A stretch of DNA of 64,000 nt from JAYFNU01 sp964460755 (GTDB lineage: Bacteria; Bacillota; Clostridia; Oscillospirales; Ruminococcaceae), in assembly GCA_964460755.1 (NCBI GenBank), contig CAYWQL010000007.1, forward strand, positions 14,264 to 78,263. The letters are read 5' to 3'. Shown here piece by piece: positions 37,784 through 45,568 of the stretch (position 1 is its first letter; each line of letters begins with the position of its first letter). The translations under genes and the position numbers were made by a program. The notes beneath the pieces are model-generated. The model made no database searches. It saw only the letters and a program-made list of their open reading frames with translations, and was not told the DNA's origin.

Positions 37784-37803
37784 CCCAAATTGGGTATATT
37801 ATA
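37784..37803 (-). promoter_or_regulatory. -10 element and palindrome upstream of uraA
   Basis: On minus, TATAAT (37798-37803) is followed by CCCAA-A-TTGGG (37784-37794), which would cover the start of transcription. No good -35 was found. This is operator-like but unassigned. Confidence 0.4.
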
Positions 37804-37874
37804 AGGTATTTTTCGTCGCAATGGAAGAGTTTTTGTAAAATTAAAATAAATAATTTTGGGTGTTGTATTTTATA

Positions 37875-37904
37875 TTGACATTCGAGCGGTGTTTAGAGTA
37901 TCAT
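37875..37904 (+). promoter_or_regulatory. Promoter of the oadG-oadB pair
   Basis: TTGACA (37875-37880) and TATCAT (37899-37904) with an 18-base spacer. The leader to the ATG at 37970 is about 60 bases. Confidence 0.65.
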
Positions 37905-37969
37905 TTACCTGATATCGGTATTACAGCTTGTCTCAAAAGGGGCAGGATTTATTTAAGGAAGTGAATTTT

Positions 37970-38341
37970 ATGCCAGTTATGTTATCCCTCTCGGACGTAG
38001 ACAACTTCACCGCATCTGACGTTGGAATTACGGTTGTTGTCGGTATGCTCATCGTCTTTGCAGTTCTCGCAATCATCTTCGTTTGCCTTACAATCATGGA
38101 GCGTATCTTCAGCGTAAAGAAACCCGCCGCCAAGGTGAAGACGGTCGTTTCTCCGTTTAACGCCACGATTGAAAGCGTCGCGTCTCTCACGAGCGTAAAC
38201 GTCGGCGAAGCGGTTCTTACCGCCGTCACCGATAAGGGCGCGATGAACCAAATCTTCTCCCCCGAAAAAGGCGAGATTAAATTTTCCGTTAAAGCGGGCG
38301 ACCACGTTAAGTCGGGCGCGACGCTCTTCACGGTTGAATAA
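37970..38341 (+). CDS. OadG-like subunit fused to a biotinyl-like domain without the biotin motif
   Basis: 123 residues from ATG 37970, which follows AAGGAAGTG; the upstream frame from 37928 adds no homology. Residues 19-42 are one membrane helix with the OadG-type ending ERIFSVKKP. Residues 56-123 resemble a biotin/lipoyl carrier domain: SPEKGEIKFSVKAGDHVKSG matches its second half, and the first half is loosely matched. The lysine-bearing EAMKM hairpin reads TDKGAMNQ, so biotinylation is doubtful (Lys89 is shifted). It precedes oadB, with which OadG normally anchors a sodium-pumping decarboxylase. The alpha carboxyltransferase is not in the window. Confidence 0.8.
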   Translation: MPVMLSLSDVDNFTASDVGITVVVGMLIVFAVLAIIFVCLTIMERIFSVKKPAAKVKTVVSPFNATIESVASLTSVNVGEAVLTAVTDKGAMNQIFSPEKGEIKFSVKAGDHVKSGATLFTVE

Positions 38342-38355
38342 GGGGGAACAAAAAA

Positions 38356-39543
38356 ATGTTAGAAACCATAAAAAGCTTTATTGACACCACAGGCGTCGCC
38401 ATTCTTTTACAGAAATGCGACTGGCAGACGCTTGTTATGTACGTTATCGTCGGCGTGCTCGTTTACCTCGCGGTTGTAAAGAAGTTCGAGCCGCTCCTTC
38501 TCCTGCCCATTGCGTTCGGTATGCTTCTTACCAATCTTCCCGGCGCCGAGCTTATGCACATGGAGTTCTTTAACGTCACGGACATCAACTTCGGTCAGAT
38601 ACTCCACGACGGCGGTCTTCTTGATATTCTTTACCTCGGCGTAAAGCTTGGCATTTATCCGCCGCTTATCTTCCTCGGCATCGGCGCGATGACCGATTTT
38701 TCGCCCCTTATAGCCAACCCGAAGACACTGTTCCTCGGCGCGGCGGCGCAGGTCGGTATCTTCGTCACCTTCGCGGGAAGCATTCTTTTGGGCTTCAACG
38801 CACTTGAGGCGTCTTCCATCGGTATCATCGGCGGAGCCGACGGACCGACGGCGATTTACGTCACAAAGACCCTCGCGCCTCACCTTCTGCCTGCTATCGC
38901 TATCGCGGCGTATTCCTATATGGCGCTCGTTCCGTTTATCCAGCCCCCGATAATGAAGGCTCTTACAACAAAGAAGGAGCGCGCCGTTGTTATGGACCAG
39001 CTCCGTCCTGTATCGAAGATAGAGAAGGTCGTCTTCCCCGTCGTCGTTACCCTCGTTGTTTCGCTTATCGTTCCCGCGGCGGGCACCCTTGTCGGCTGCT
39101 TAATGCTCGGAAACCTTTTGAAGGAATCGGGCGTTGCGGACAGACTTGTTAAAACTGCTTCGAACGAGCTTATCAATATTATCACTATTTTCCTCGGCGT
39201 AACCGTCGGCGCGACGGCGACAGCCGAAAACTTCCTCTCCGCAAGCACGCTTAAGATTATCCTTATGGGACTCGTCGCGTTTTGCTTCTCAACGGCGGGC
39301 GGCGTTCTCTTCGGAAAGCTTATGTGCGTCCTCACCAAGGGCAAGGTCAACCCCCTTATCGGCTCGGCAGGCGTTTCCGCCGTTCCTATGGCGGCTCGCG
39401 TTTCTCAAACCGTCGGACTTAAAGAGAACCCCAACAACTATCTTCTTATGCACGCTATGGGCCCGAACGTTTCCGGCGTTATCGGTTCTGCCGTTGCGGC
39501 GGGCGTGTTTATCTCGATGTTCGCGGATAAGGTCGTAAAATAA
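38356..39543 (+). CDS. oadB: Sodium-translocating decarboxylase beta subunit (OadB/GcdB type)
   Basis: 395 residues with about ten membrane helices. GIIGGADGPTAIYVTKTLAP carries the Asp of GGADGPTAI that is essential for sodium transport in the family, and TTKKERAVVMDQLRPVSKIEKVVFPV and ATATAENFLSASTLKIILMG are conserved blocks (read in part). The subunit couples decarboxylation of a biotin-bound carboxyl group to sodium export. AGGGGGA lies 9 bases before the ATG. The alpha subunit must be encoded elsewhere, so the decarboxylated substrate (oxaloacetate, methylmalonyl-CoA or glutaconyl-CoA) is unknown. Confidence 0.94.
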   Translation: MLETIKSFIDTTGVAILLQKCDWQTLVMYVIVGVLVYLAVVKKFEPLLLLPIAFGMLLTNLPGAELMHMEFFNVTDINFGQILHDGGLLDILYLGVKLGIYPPLIFLGIGAMTDFSPLIANPKTLFLGAAAQVGIFVTFAGSILLGFNALEASSIGIIGGADGPTAIYVTKTLAPHLLPAIAIAAYSYMALVPFIQPPIMKALTTKKERAVVMDQLRPVSKIEKVVFPVVVTLVVSLIVPAAGTLVGCLMLGNLLKESGVADRLVKTASNELINIITIFLGVTVGATATAENFLSASTLKIILMGLVAFCFSTAGGVLFGKLMCVLTKGKVNPLIGSAGVSAVPMAARVSQTVGLKENPNNYLLMHAMGPNVSGVIGSAVAAGVFISMFADKVVK

Positions 39544-39574
39544 GCACTTTCTATATACAATTTGTTTAATTGTC

Positions 39575-39607
39575 AAGGCTTCGTTGAAAAACGAAGCCTT
39601 TTTTGTT
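39575..39607 (+). terminator. Terminator after oadB
   Basis: AAGGCTTCGTT and AACGAAGCCTT pair around GAAA, followed by TTTTGTT, 31 bases after the oadB stop. Strong Rho-independent signal. Confidence 0.88.
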
Positions 39608-39634
39608 GAAAAAAAATACTCTTTGTTGTATAAT
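39606..39634 (+). promoter_or_regulatory. Promoter of the GH25 gene
   Basis: TTGAAA (39606-39611) and TATAAT (39629-39634), 17-base spacer. The leader is about 60 bases and holds TCGGTAT twice (39644, 39656). Confidence 0.65.
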
Positions 39635-39702
39635 CATGCTGTATCGGTATATATTTCGGTATTTATTAAGGTAAGAACTGCTTTTTTAACCACGGAGGGC
39701 TT

Positions 39703-41460
39703 ATGAAGTTTAAACTTAAAGAAACCGTCAACAGAATAATTGAAAAAATAAAAACATCGAAAAAACAAATCATCGAGGGTTCTGTTTCGCTCGGACTTGT
39801 TTTAGCGCTAATCGTCTGCTCCACCTTTTCGGCGTGGAGTCTTAACGACAGCATGGCGATAAGCCAATCTCCGTCAACAGGAGAATACGAGGTTCTAAAC
39901 TACAACCCGTCAATGCGAAGAACCGCCGCGGCGCTCGGCGCTTCGGTTCTCTGTCTTTCAGCGCTTTCGGTTGAGCTTGACCTCGCCATAACCGTCACCA
40001 ACTCCGAAAACGCCGTAGTGACGGGAATACCGTTTGAATTTAAGATAACCCAAAGCAACAACTCGTCAAACTCCATAACCGCGGTCGACGACGATATGGA
40101 CGGACAAGTATACATAACCGGTCTTGCCGAGGGGGCCTATAACGTCGAGCTGCTTGCAGCGGCGGGCGTGGCTTCTCCTGTTTCGACGACAGTCGAGGTT
40201 CAGCCGAAGGTCAGCTACGTTCAGCTGGACGTTTCCAAAAAGGTCGTCACGGAAAAGGACGTCAACGTTGCCGAAGAGGATAAGCAATACAGCGGAACGG
40301 GCAACTCGGGCGCAACAACGACGACGCCGACCATCGCAAACACGGTCGAATATGTCGCCTCGTCCTCAACCGTAAAGGAAAACAAAACCGAAACCCCCGT
40401 TACGGACGAAAGCGGAAACCAAATAATAAAGTACAAGCCCTCCGTATCGGCGGACGGATATCTTCTTTTGGCGTCGGGCGCGGCAAGCACAATATCGGTC
40501 ACCCTTGACGCCGACGGATATCTTTTAAAGGCGGAGCGTCTTGACGTCGGCGGTGAGGTTGAGCCTTCAGCGGCCGCTGAGGAGCCGCCCGCGGAGGTCG
40601 TCGTCGCCGAGCCTACTCTTACCGACGTGACAAGTGAGGTAATTTCGAACCTGTCGCTTTATAAGCTCGTCGCCGTGCCGCAGGTCACCGTAACAGTCGA
40701 AACGACGACGGTTTACTACGGCTGGCAGACCTTCAGCGGAAAAAGCTACTATTACGACAAGAACGGAAACAAGGTTACCGGCTGGCAGATAATCGACGGG
40801 GTAAACTACTTCTTCGATGCTGACGGAGCACGCGGAGGCGGCTCGAACGGAAACCTCGGCATAGACGTTTCGACCTATCAGGAAACCATAGATTGGGCAA
40901 AGGTCAAGGCGGCGGGGATTGATTTCGCGTTTATTCGCGTCGGTTACCGCGGCTATACGAAGGGCTCGCTTATTCTCGACAGTCACTTTAAACGCAACAT
41001 CGCGGGCGCAACGGGCGCCGGCTTAAAGGTGGGCGTATATTTCTTCACCCAAGCCATAACCGAAGCGGAGGCTGTCGAAGAGGCAAGCATGTGCCTTCAG
41101 TACATAAAGGGCTACAACGTTAACTATCCTATCGTTATCGACGTCGAGGAAATCGGCGGCTCGGCCGGGCGGGCAAACAGCCTTACGACTGCGCAGCGAA
41201 CCAAGGTCGTCACGGCATTCTGCGAAACGATAAAGAACGCGGGCTATACACCCGCGGTTTACGCCAACAAGAACTATCTTGAAACAAAGCTTTATACCTC
41301 CACCCTCGAAGCAAACGGATACGTCATTTGGCTGGCTCATTACACATCGGGCAAATCGAGCTACAGCGGGCGGTACGAGCTTTGGCAATACTCATCGTCG
41401 GGCACGGTTAACGGCATAAACGGAAAGGTTGATATGAACCTTAGCTACCTCGGATATTAA
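39703..41460 (+). CDS. Membrane-anchored GH25 lysozyme with Cna-B-like and wall-binding repeats
   Basis: 585 residues. Residues 20-46 are a hydrophobic signal or anchor helix after a basic N-terminus. A Cna-B/SpaA-like beta domain follows (about 105-165). Residues 337-375 have two cell-wall-binding repeats of the YYDKNGNKVTGW type. From residue 384 the GH25 barrel reads LGIDVSTYQETIDWAKVKAA (catalytic Asp), then IDVEEIGGSA (catalytic Glu) and YELWQYSSSGTVNGINGKVD. It should cleave N-acetylmuramyl-GlcNAc bonds on the cell surface. It has its own promoter. Confidence 0.92.
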   Translation: MKFKLKETVNRIIEKIKTSKKQIIEGSVSLGLVLALIVCSTFSAWSLNDSMAISQSPSTGEYEVLNYNPSMRRTAAALGASVLCLSALSVELDLAITVTNSENAVVTGIPFEFKITQSNNSSNSITAVDDDMDGQVYITGLAEGAYNVELLAAAGVASPVSTTVEVQPKVSYVQLDVSKKVVTEKDVNVAEEDKQYSGTGNSGATTTTPTIANTVEYVASSSTVKENKTETPVTDESGNQIIKYKPSVSADGYLLLASGAASTISVTLDADGYLLKAERLDVGGEVEPSAAAEEPPAEVVVAEPTLTDVTSEVISNLSLYKLVAVPQVTVTVETTTVYYGWQTFSGKSYYYDKNGNKVTGWQIIDGVNYFFDADGARGGGSNGNLGIDVSTYQETIDWAKVKAAGIDFAFIRVGYRGYTKGSLILDSHFKRNIAGATGAGLKVGVYFFTQAITEAEAVEEASMCLQYIKGYNVNYPIVIDVEEIGGSAGRANSLTTAQRTKVVTAFCETIKNAGYTPAVYANKNYLETKLYTSTLEANGYVIWLAHYTSGKSSYSGRYELWQYSSSGTVNGINGKVDMNLSYLGY

Positions 41461-41474
41461 TAAAGACAAAAGTT

Positions 41475-41498
41475 ATGCCCGACTGCCTTGTCGGGCAT
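41475..41498 (+). terminator. Weak hairpin after the GH25 gene
   Basis: ATGCCCGAC and GTCGGGCAT around TGCCTT, 14 bases after the stop. The T-run is missing, so the terminator call is uncertain. Confidence 0.45.
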
Positions 41499-41527
41499 AC
41501 TTACTATAAGAAAGGGCGGTGAATTCT

Positions 41528-42334
41528 ATGCCGGATTTTATTTCACACTCCATTTTCGCGGACGATATTTTGCACAAGCTTCAATTTCGCGACAGGCAAT
41601 TATGCGGCGACTATGCCAACATTTTTCGGCTTGGCTCGCAGGGGGCAGACCTGCTTTATTATGCCGCATATCTTAAACGGGGCGACCGTTTTACCGAGCG
41701 CGCGAATGAGCTTCACGGCATAAACATAAACACGGTAATCGACGTCATTAAAAGAAAGCTTTCGCTTTGTCGAACGAATAAGACCGAGCTTGCATATCTG
41801 TATGGATATCTTGCGCATATGTGCCTTGATGAGGCGGTGCATCCTTATGTTTATAAGCGGGCGGACGAGCTTTCTGCGGCGCTTGGCGTTTCGGCCGACT
41901 GCGCCCACGTTATGCTCGAAAGCCTTGTCGAAGCAAAACAGCTTTATCTTCGCCGCAATATATCTCCGCGCCGATTCAACTTCAAAAACGACCTTCCGAA
42001 AAACCCGCTCCAATGCAGCATCGTATCCCAAGAGGTCAGCGAGATAGCGAAAAGCGCGGGGCTTCCGACCGTCAACGCTTCGCATTTGTTCCTTGCCGTT
42101 TCACGGCTTCCCCTCCTTTTTTCGGTTATCTTCGACAAGAGCGGCGTCGTCAAATTGCTTCTCGACACAAGGTACAACCTGACGCGGAACGACTTCGAGG
42201 TGCGCTGGCACATAAAGCGGCCCTACCGCGAGGCATTCTACAACTCGGTGCTTAGCGCCGACGATTACGACAGCTTTGAGCGGCTTTCGGCAGACGCCCT
42301 CGCGCGCTATGGCGAAATCGTGAACAGCCTTTAA
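41528..42334 (+). CDS. Zinc-dependent phospholipase C-like family protein (PF00882 type)
   Basis: 268 residues without a signal peptide. PDFISHSIFADDIL, FRLGSQGADLLYYAAY and YGYLAHMCLDEAVHPYV give the spaced His and Asp ligands seen in the zinc phospholipase C fold (HxxxD then HP). Clostridial alpha-toxin type enzymes share this fold, but these short Firmicutes relatives are intracellular and of unknown substrate, so phospholipase activity is not assumed. ATG 41528 follows GAAAGGGCGGTG. It is probably monocistronic, before the terminator at 42381. Confidence 0.82.
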   Translation: MPDFISHSIFADDILHKLQFRDRQLCGDYANIFRLGSQGADLLYYAAYLKRGDRFTERANELHGININTVIDVIKRKLSLCRTNKTELAYLYGYLAHMCLDEAVHPYVYKRADELSAALGVSADCAHVMLESLVEAKQLYLRRNISPRRFNFKNDLPKNPLQCSIVSQEVSEIAKSAGLPTVNASHLFLAVSRLPLLFSVIFDKSGVVKLLLDTRYNLTRNDFEVRWHIKRPYREAFYNSVLSADDYDSFERLSADALARYGEIVNSL

Positions 42335-42380
42335 GCCGTCCGCGCCGTCAAAATATACTATTGAGCAATCACGCAAAACA

Positions 42381-42410
42381 AAAAGGACGATGAGTAATCG
42401 TCCTTTTCTT
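42381..42410. terminator. Bidirectional terminator
   Basis: AAAAGGACGAT and ATCGTCCTTTT around GAGTA, with TTTTCTT on plus and a matching T-run on minus. It serves the convergent phospholipase-like and SDR genes. Confidence 0.88.
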
Positions 42411-42427
42411 CTGCTCATAAATATAAA

Positions 42428-43483
42428 TCATTGAAGCGCTTTTTTCGCCGCTATCACAGTCTTTTCCTCTTTTACGTCGTAGGTTATGCGCCCTTGCGAA
42501 CGGAGCCATTCAACGCCGTCACGGATACTCTGCTCGACGGGGCGGGTCGTAAAGCCAAGCTCTCGCTTCGCCTTCTCGTTGGAGAAAAGCGAGTTGCTTC
42601 CAAGGGTATAAATAGAATACGCCGTGAAAAGCGGGGTCTGGCGCAAAAGCTTATAATACACCTCGCACAGCGGCGCGACCGCCTTGACGAACCAAATCTT
42701 TAAATAAAGGGTAATTTTTTTCTTGTGCGTTATGTCGTGAAGGGTGTTGAGTATTTCGCTCACTGGAACATAGCGGTTGGAAAGAATGTAGCATTCGCCC
42801 TTTTTTCCTTTTTCGCAGCAGGCGATAATGCCGTTTGCCACGTCGCGCACGTCGACGAAATCATAACCGCCCTTTATGGCGGCGGTAAGGCTTCCGCTGA
42901 CATAATCAATAAAAAGTTGTGTCGTGTGACCGCTTCCGAAATCATAGGGTCCGATTATGCCCGACGGATGAATAACGCTTGCGTTGAGCCCACGCTTCGC
43001 CGCCTCGAGAACTATGTCGGTCGCCTTGGCTTTTGTGTTGGCGTAAAGTCCGACGAGCTTTGAGCTTTTAAAGTCGTCGGTTTCACTTATAACCTCGCCC
43101 TTTTTCTTTTCTGGTATGGCGTGAACCGAGCTTATATAAACCAGCTTTTCGACGTTATGCTTTTCGCAAAGCTCAACGACGTTCTTCGTGCCCGTCACGT
43201 TGACGTCATAGACGCTTTGGATAAATTTCGACGAAATCGTGACTATTCCCGCGGCGTGTATGAAGTAAATGCGTTTGTCCTTCGTTCCCTCAAACAGTGG
43301 CTCCATACTCTTTTTTATGCGTATGTCGCCCCTTATGATTTCAACCGACGGGTCGAAAACCCCCGTCGTTCGGTCGGAGGGAAGGACAAACGCCCGAACC
43401 TGTTTTTTTGCCTTCGTCAGCGTTCTCGCTATCGTGTTGCCAACGTGTCCCGCGGCTCCCGTTATAATATATAAATCTTCCAT
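42428..43483 (-). CDS. Extended SDR, NAD-dependent epimerase/dehydratase family
   Basis: 351 residues from ATG 43483; the upstream ATG at 43537 adds a poor N-terminus. IITGAAGHVGNTIARTL binds the dinucleotide, YISSVHAIP and YANTKAKATDIV provide the Ser and Tyr/Lys of the catalytic triad, and VIHPSGIIGPYDFGSGHTTQ and FVDVRDVANGI continue the family pattern. The C-terminal region (about 270-345) has hydrophobic segments and could bind a lipid-like substrate, as in sterol or cinnamoyl reductase relatives. It stands alone, and the substrate is unknown. Confidence 0.87.
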   Translation of the reverse strand: MEDLYIITGAAGHVGNTIARTLTKAKKQVRAFVLPSDRTTGVFDPSVEIIRGDIRIKKSMEPLFEGTKDKRIYFIHAAGIVTISSKFIQSVYDVNVTGTKNVVELCEKHNVEKLVYISSVHAIPEKKKGEVISETDDFKSSKLVGLYANTKAKATDIVLEAAKRGLNASVIHPSGIIGPYDFGSGHTTQLFIDYVSGSLTAAIKGGYDFVDVRDVANGIIACCEKGKKGECYILSNRYVPVSEILNTLHDITHKKKITLYLKIWFVKAVAPLCEVYYKLLRQTPLFTAYSIYTLGSNSLFSNEKAKRELGFTTRPVEQSIRDGVEWLRSQGRITYDVKEEKTVIAAKKALQ

Positions 43484-43571
43484 TGCTAAACACTTCCTCT
43501 TTTCCGTTTTCAGTTTATCAGCAAAATGTTGACGCATTATTTTGTTTGTGTGAATTTTTTATATGTTTAAT

Positions 43572-43600
43572 TTGCAAAAAAGATAAAAATTTGATATATT
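43572..43600 (+). promoter_or_regulatory. Promoter of the four-helix HX4C/CX2C protein
   Basis: TTGCAA (43572-43577) and TATATT (43595-43600), 17-base spacer, 53 bases before the ATG at 43654. Confidence 0.65.
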
Positions 43601-43653
43601 ATGTCTAAGCTTTAAAGATACCCTAAAATACTACTTTTATGAGGAGATAAACA

Positions 43654-44403
43654 ATGGCAGAAAAGAAAACAACGGCAAAAGCCACGCCCGCAAAGAAGCC
43701 CGCGGCAAAGGTTGAGGCTCCCGTCGCAACCAAGACGGACAAGGGCAGCGCTAAGGGGCTTCGCATTTTCGCGGTTATCCTTTGGTTGCTTGCTGTCGGC
43801 TTTGAGGTTCTCGCAATCCTTATCCTTAACGGCAACATTCCCGCGTTCCAAGAGTTCCTCGGAACAGTATTCACAAGCATCACGACGCCCCTTATCATTG
43901 CTATCGTCGCCGACCTCGTTTTGGTCGTAATCGGCTCGCAGCTTTGGAAAGCGGCAAACCACAAGGACCCTGTTTCGGAAAAAAATAAGGTTAAATTCGT
44001 TCTTTGGAACAACATGGGCGTTATTGCGGCGATAATCGCTTTCCTCCCGCTCATCATTCTTCTTCTTAAAGACAAGAATCTTGACGGCAAGACAAAGAAA
44101 ATCGTCACAGTTATAGCGGCTGTCGCAATCGTTATCGCGGCGGTCTGCTCGATTGACTTCAACCCGGTATCTCTTGAGGATATGCAGGCGGAAGCGACCA
44201 AGAGCAGCGATTTCTCCGGCGAGGTCTATTGGACCCGCTTCGGAAAGTCCTATCACTTTAACGATGAGTGCCAGACGCTCCAAAATACAAAGTCCGAAAA
44301 CTTCTTCGCGGGCACGCTTGAAGAAGCTTTTGAAGCCGGAAGAACCGACCCCTGCGATTTCTGCGCGGGCGGCGCGGAAGCCAAGCTTCAGGACGCGGCG
44401 TAA
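43654..44403 (+). CDS. Four-helix membrane protein with Lys/Ala N-terminus and C-terminal zinc-like motif
   Basis: 249 residues in three parts. Residues 1-36 are rich in Lys, Ala, Thr and Pro (KKTTAKATPAKKPAAKVEAP). Residues 30-167 hold four membrane helices. The end has GKSYHFNDECQTL and DPCDFC, so His201, Cys206, Cys234 and Cys237 form HX4C-X27-CX2C, with AGR before the second pair, like the small zinc-binding motif appended to bacterial nucleases and Ada-like proteins. GAGGAGA precedes the ATG. It has its own promoter and terminator. No function could be assigned; metal binding is inferred from the ligand pattern. Confidence 0.78.
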   Translation: MAEKKTTAKATPAKKPAAKVEAPVATKTDKGSAKGLRIFAVILWLLAVGFEVLAILILNGNIPAFQEFLGTVFTSITTPLIIAIVADLVLVVIGSQLWKAANHKDPVSEKNKVKFVLWNNMGVIAAIIAFLPLIILLLKDKNLDGKTKKIVTVIAAVAIVIAAVCSIDFNPVSLEDMQAEATKSSDFSGEVYWTRFGKSYHFNDECQTLQNTKSENFFAGTLEEAFEAGRTDPCDFCAGGAEAKLQDAA

Positions 44404-44430
44404 GCTAACGTCTTGCACAGCCATACGATT

Positions 44431-44460
44431 AAGCCCTCCGCTTTGCGGAGGGCTTTTGTT
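44431..44460 (+). terminator. Terminator after the HX4C/CX2C gene
   Basis: AAGCCCTCCGC and GCGGAGGGCTT around TTT, followed by TTGTTTT. Confidence 0.9.
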
Positions 44461-44485
44461 TTATATATTGAAGAAAACTTGTTTT

Positions 44486-44515
44486 TTGCTTTTGGTTTGC
44501 TTCGTATGGTATAAT
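44486..44515 (+). promoter_or_regulatory. Promoter of the lipoprotein gene
   Basis: TTGCTT (44486-44491) and extended -10 TGG-TATAAT (44510-44515), 18-base spacer. The leader to 44608 is about 85 bases and holds TCGGTATTTC at 44577. Confidence 0.6.
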
Positions 44516-44607
44516 TACGCCATACTGACAAGCAGTGCAACACATCGCAAGCTTTTTGCCACCTTATAGATGAAAGTCGGTATTTCTTTTAAAAGGAGAT
44601 TGTTATT

Positions 44608-45174
44608 ATGAAAAAAGTAATTGCTTTGGTTTTATGCCTTGTTTCACTTATGTTCGTTCTTTCAAGCTGTAAGCTTAAAAAGGAAGAGCCCGAGCCGGAA
44701 CCCGAAATCGTCGCGCCCACGGACGACGGGGACACCGGCGTAGTCAATCCGATGACCGAGGTTGATTCGCCGAAAACCTTTCAGCTTGGCGGCTTTGCCA
44801 TAACCCCGCCCGAGGGCTCGACCGATATAGTTTGTCACTATATCGACGACTACTCCATAGCGCAGGTTAAGTTCACCTATCAGGGGCACGAATACACCTA
44901 TCGCGCGTCGACCTCACTTACCGATATTTCGGGCGTGTACGGAACCTTTAAAACCGACGTCATTTCCCTTAATGTCGGCGAGGGCGAATATGCCTCGACG
45001 ATTGAAATCAAGACGACCGACGAGGACGGACGGCTTTGCTCCTGGTCTCTTTCGCCCGTGACCTTCTCGCTTTTCACCCCCGACAAAATGACCGACGACG
45101 AAATCAAGGCGGTCGTTATTTCGATAACGACGCTTGACCTGCCGAAAACGGCGGAGCTGTTAAGACAGAAATAA
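44608..45174 (+). CDS. Surface lipoprotein of unknown function
   Basis: 188 residues with a lipoprotein signal: KK, a hydrophobic stretch and the lipobox LSSC with Cys21. A Glu/Pro-rich linker (about 25-45) follows, then a beta-rich domain with FQLGGFAITPPEGSTDIVC, VKFTYQGHEYTYRAS and a C-terminal ending KAVVISITTLDL. Two further Cys occur in the mature part. The AAGGAG site is 10 bases before the ATG. No domain was recognised; it resembles single-gene Clostridia lipoproteins. It is followed by a terminator. Confidence 0.8.
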   Translation: MKKVIALVLCLVSLMFVLSSCKLKKEEPEPEPEIVAPTDDGDTGVVNPMTEVDSPKTFQLGGFAITPPEGSTDIVCHYIDDYSIAQVKFTYQGHEYTYRASTSLTDISGVYGTFKTDVISLNVGEGEYASTIEIKTTDEDGRLCSWSLSPVTFSLFTPDKMTDDEIKAVVISITTLDLPKTAELLRQK

Positions 45175-45183
45175 TCACACAAA

Positions 45184-45211
45184 AAAACGCCCCGAATAAT
45201 CGGGGCGTTTT
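45184..45211. terminator. Bidirectional terminator
   Basis: AAAACGCCCCGA and TCGGGGCGTTTT around ATAA, flanked by A7 on the left and TTTTCG on the right. It separates the lipoprotein gene and the convergent small Cys gene. Confidence 0.9.
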
Positions 45212-45215
45212 CGTG

Positions 45216-45392
45216 TCAGTTTTGTTTTTTAACTATCTTATAGTCGTCGTCCGAGCTGTAATAGGGACATTCGTCGTATCGCCCCGCCATAAACCGGCTC
45301 ATTTCGTCCTCGTCGAGGTTCTGCTCGCAGAAGTAGCTTTCCGCCTCGTCGTCGTACTGATAATTGTTGCAGCTTTCGCAGTTGCTCTGCAT
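45216..45392 (-). CDS. Small Cys-rich protein (DUF6472-like)
   Basis: 58 residues from ATG 45392, which has a perfect AAGGAGG 8 bases upstream; the longer ORF to 45485 has no ribosome site. Cys5, Cys8, Cys22 and Cys42 sit in an acidic, Tyr-rich chain (CESCNNYQYDDEAESYFCEQ, YDECPYYSSDDDYK). The pattern fits a small zinc or iron-sulfur site and resembles the Clostridia family DUF6472. TATAAT on minus at 45418-45423 is its probable -10. It is divergent from the pyr operon by 176 bases. Function unknown. Confidence 0.75.
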   Translation of the reverse strand: MQSNCESCNNYQYDDEAESYFCEQNLDEDEMSRFMAGRYDECPYYSSDDDYKIVKKQN

Positions 45393-45506
45393 TTGCGTCG
45401 CCTCCTTTGTTTTTTTTATTATACTATATTGACGCGCAAAGAGCGCAAATTTTTTCTGTTCGTTAAAATGAATATAATCCTGCAAGGAAAGATAAGAATT
45501 TTTTAT

Positions 45507-45535
45507 TTGACATTAGTTTCGTTTTAATCTAATAT
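45507..45535 (+). promoter_or_regulatory. Promoter of the pyr operon
   Basis: TTGACA (45507-45512) and TAATAT (45530-45535) with a 17-base spacer. Transcription should begin near 45542, leaving a leader of about 27 bases, with GGAGGT at 45557 before the ATG at 45569. Confidence 0.75.
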
Positions 45536-45568
45536 ATACAAGGTTGAAATTATAACGGAGGTAAAGCG

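Noticed and set aside
45393..45568. Possible PyrR attenuator or riboswitch before pyrC
   Set aside because: No terminator hairpin or alternative fold lies between the promoter and the ATG.
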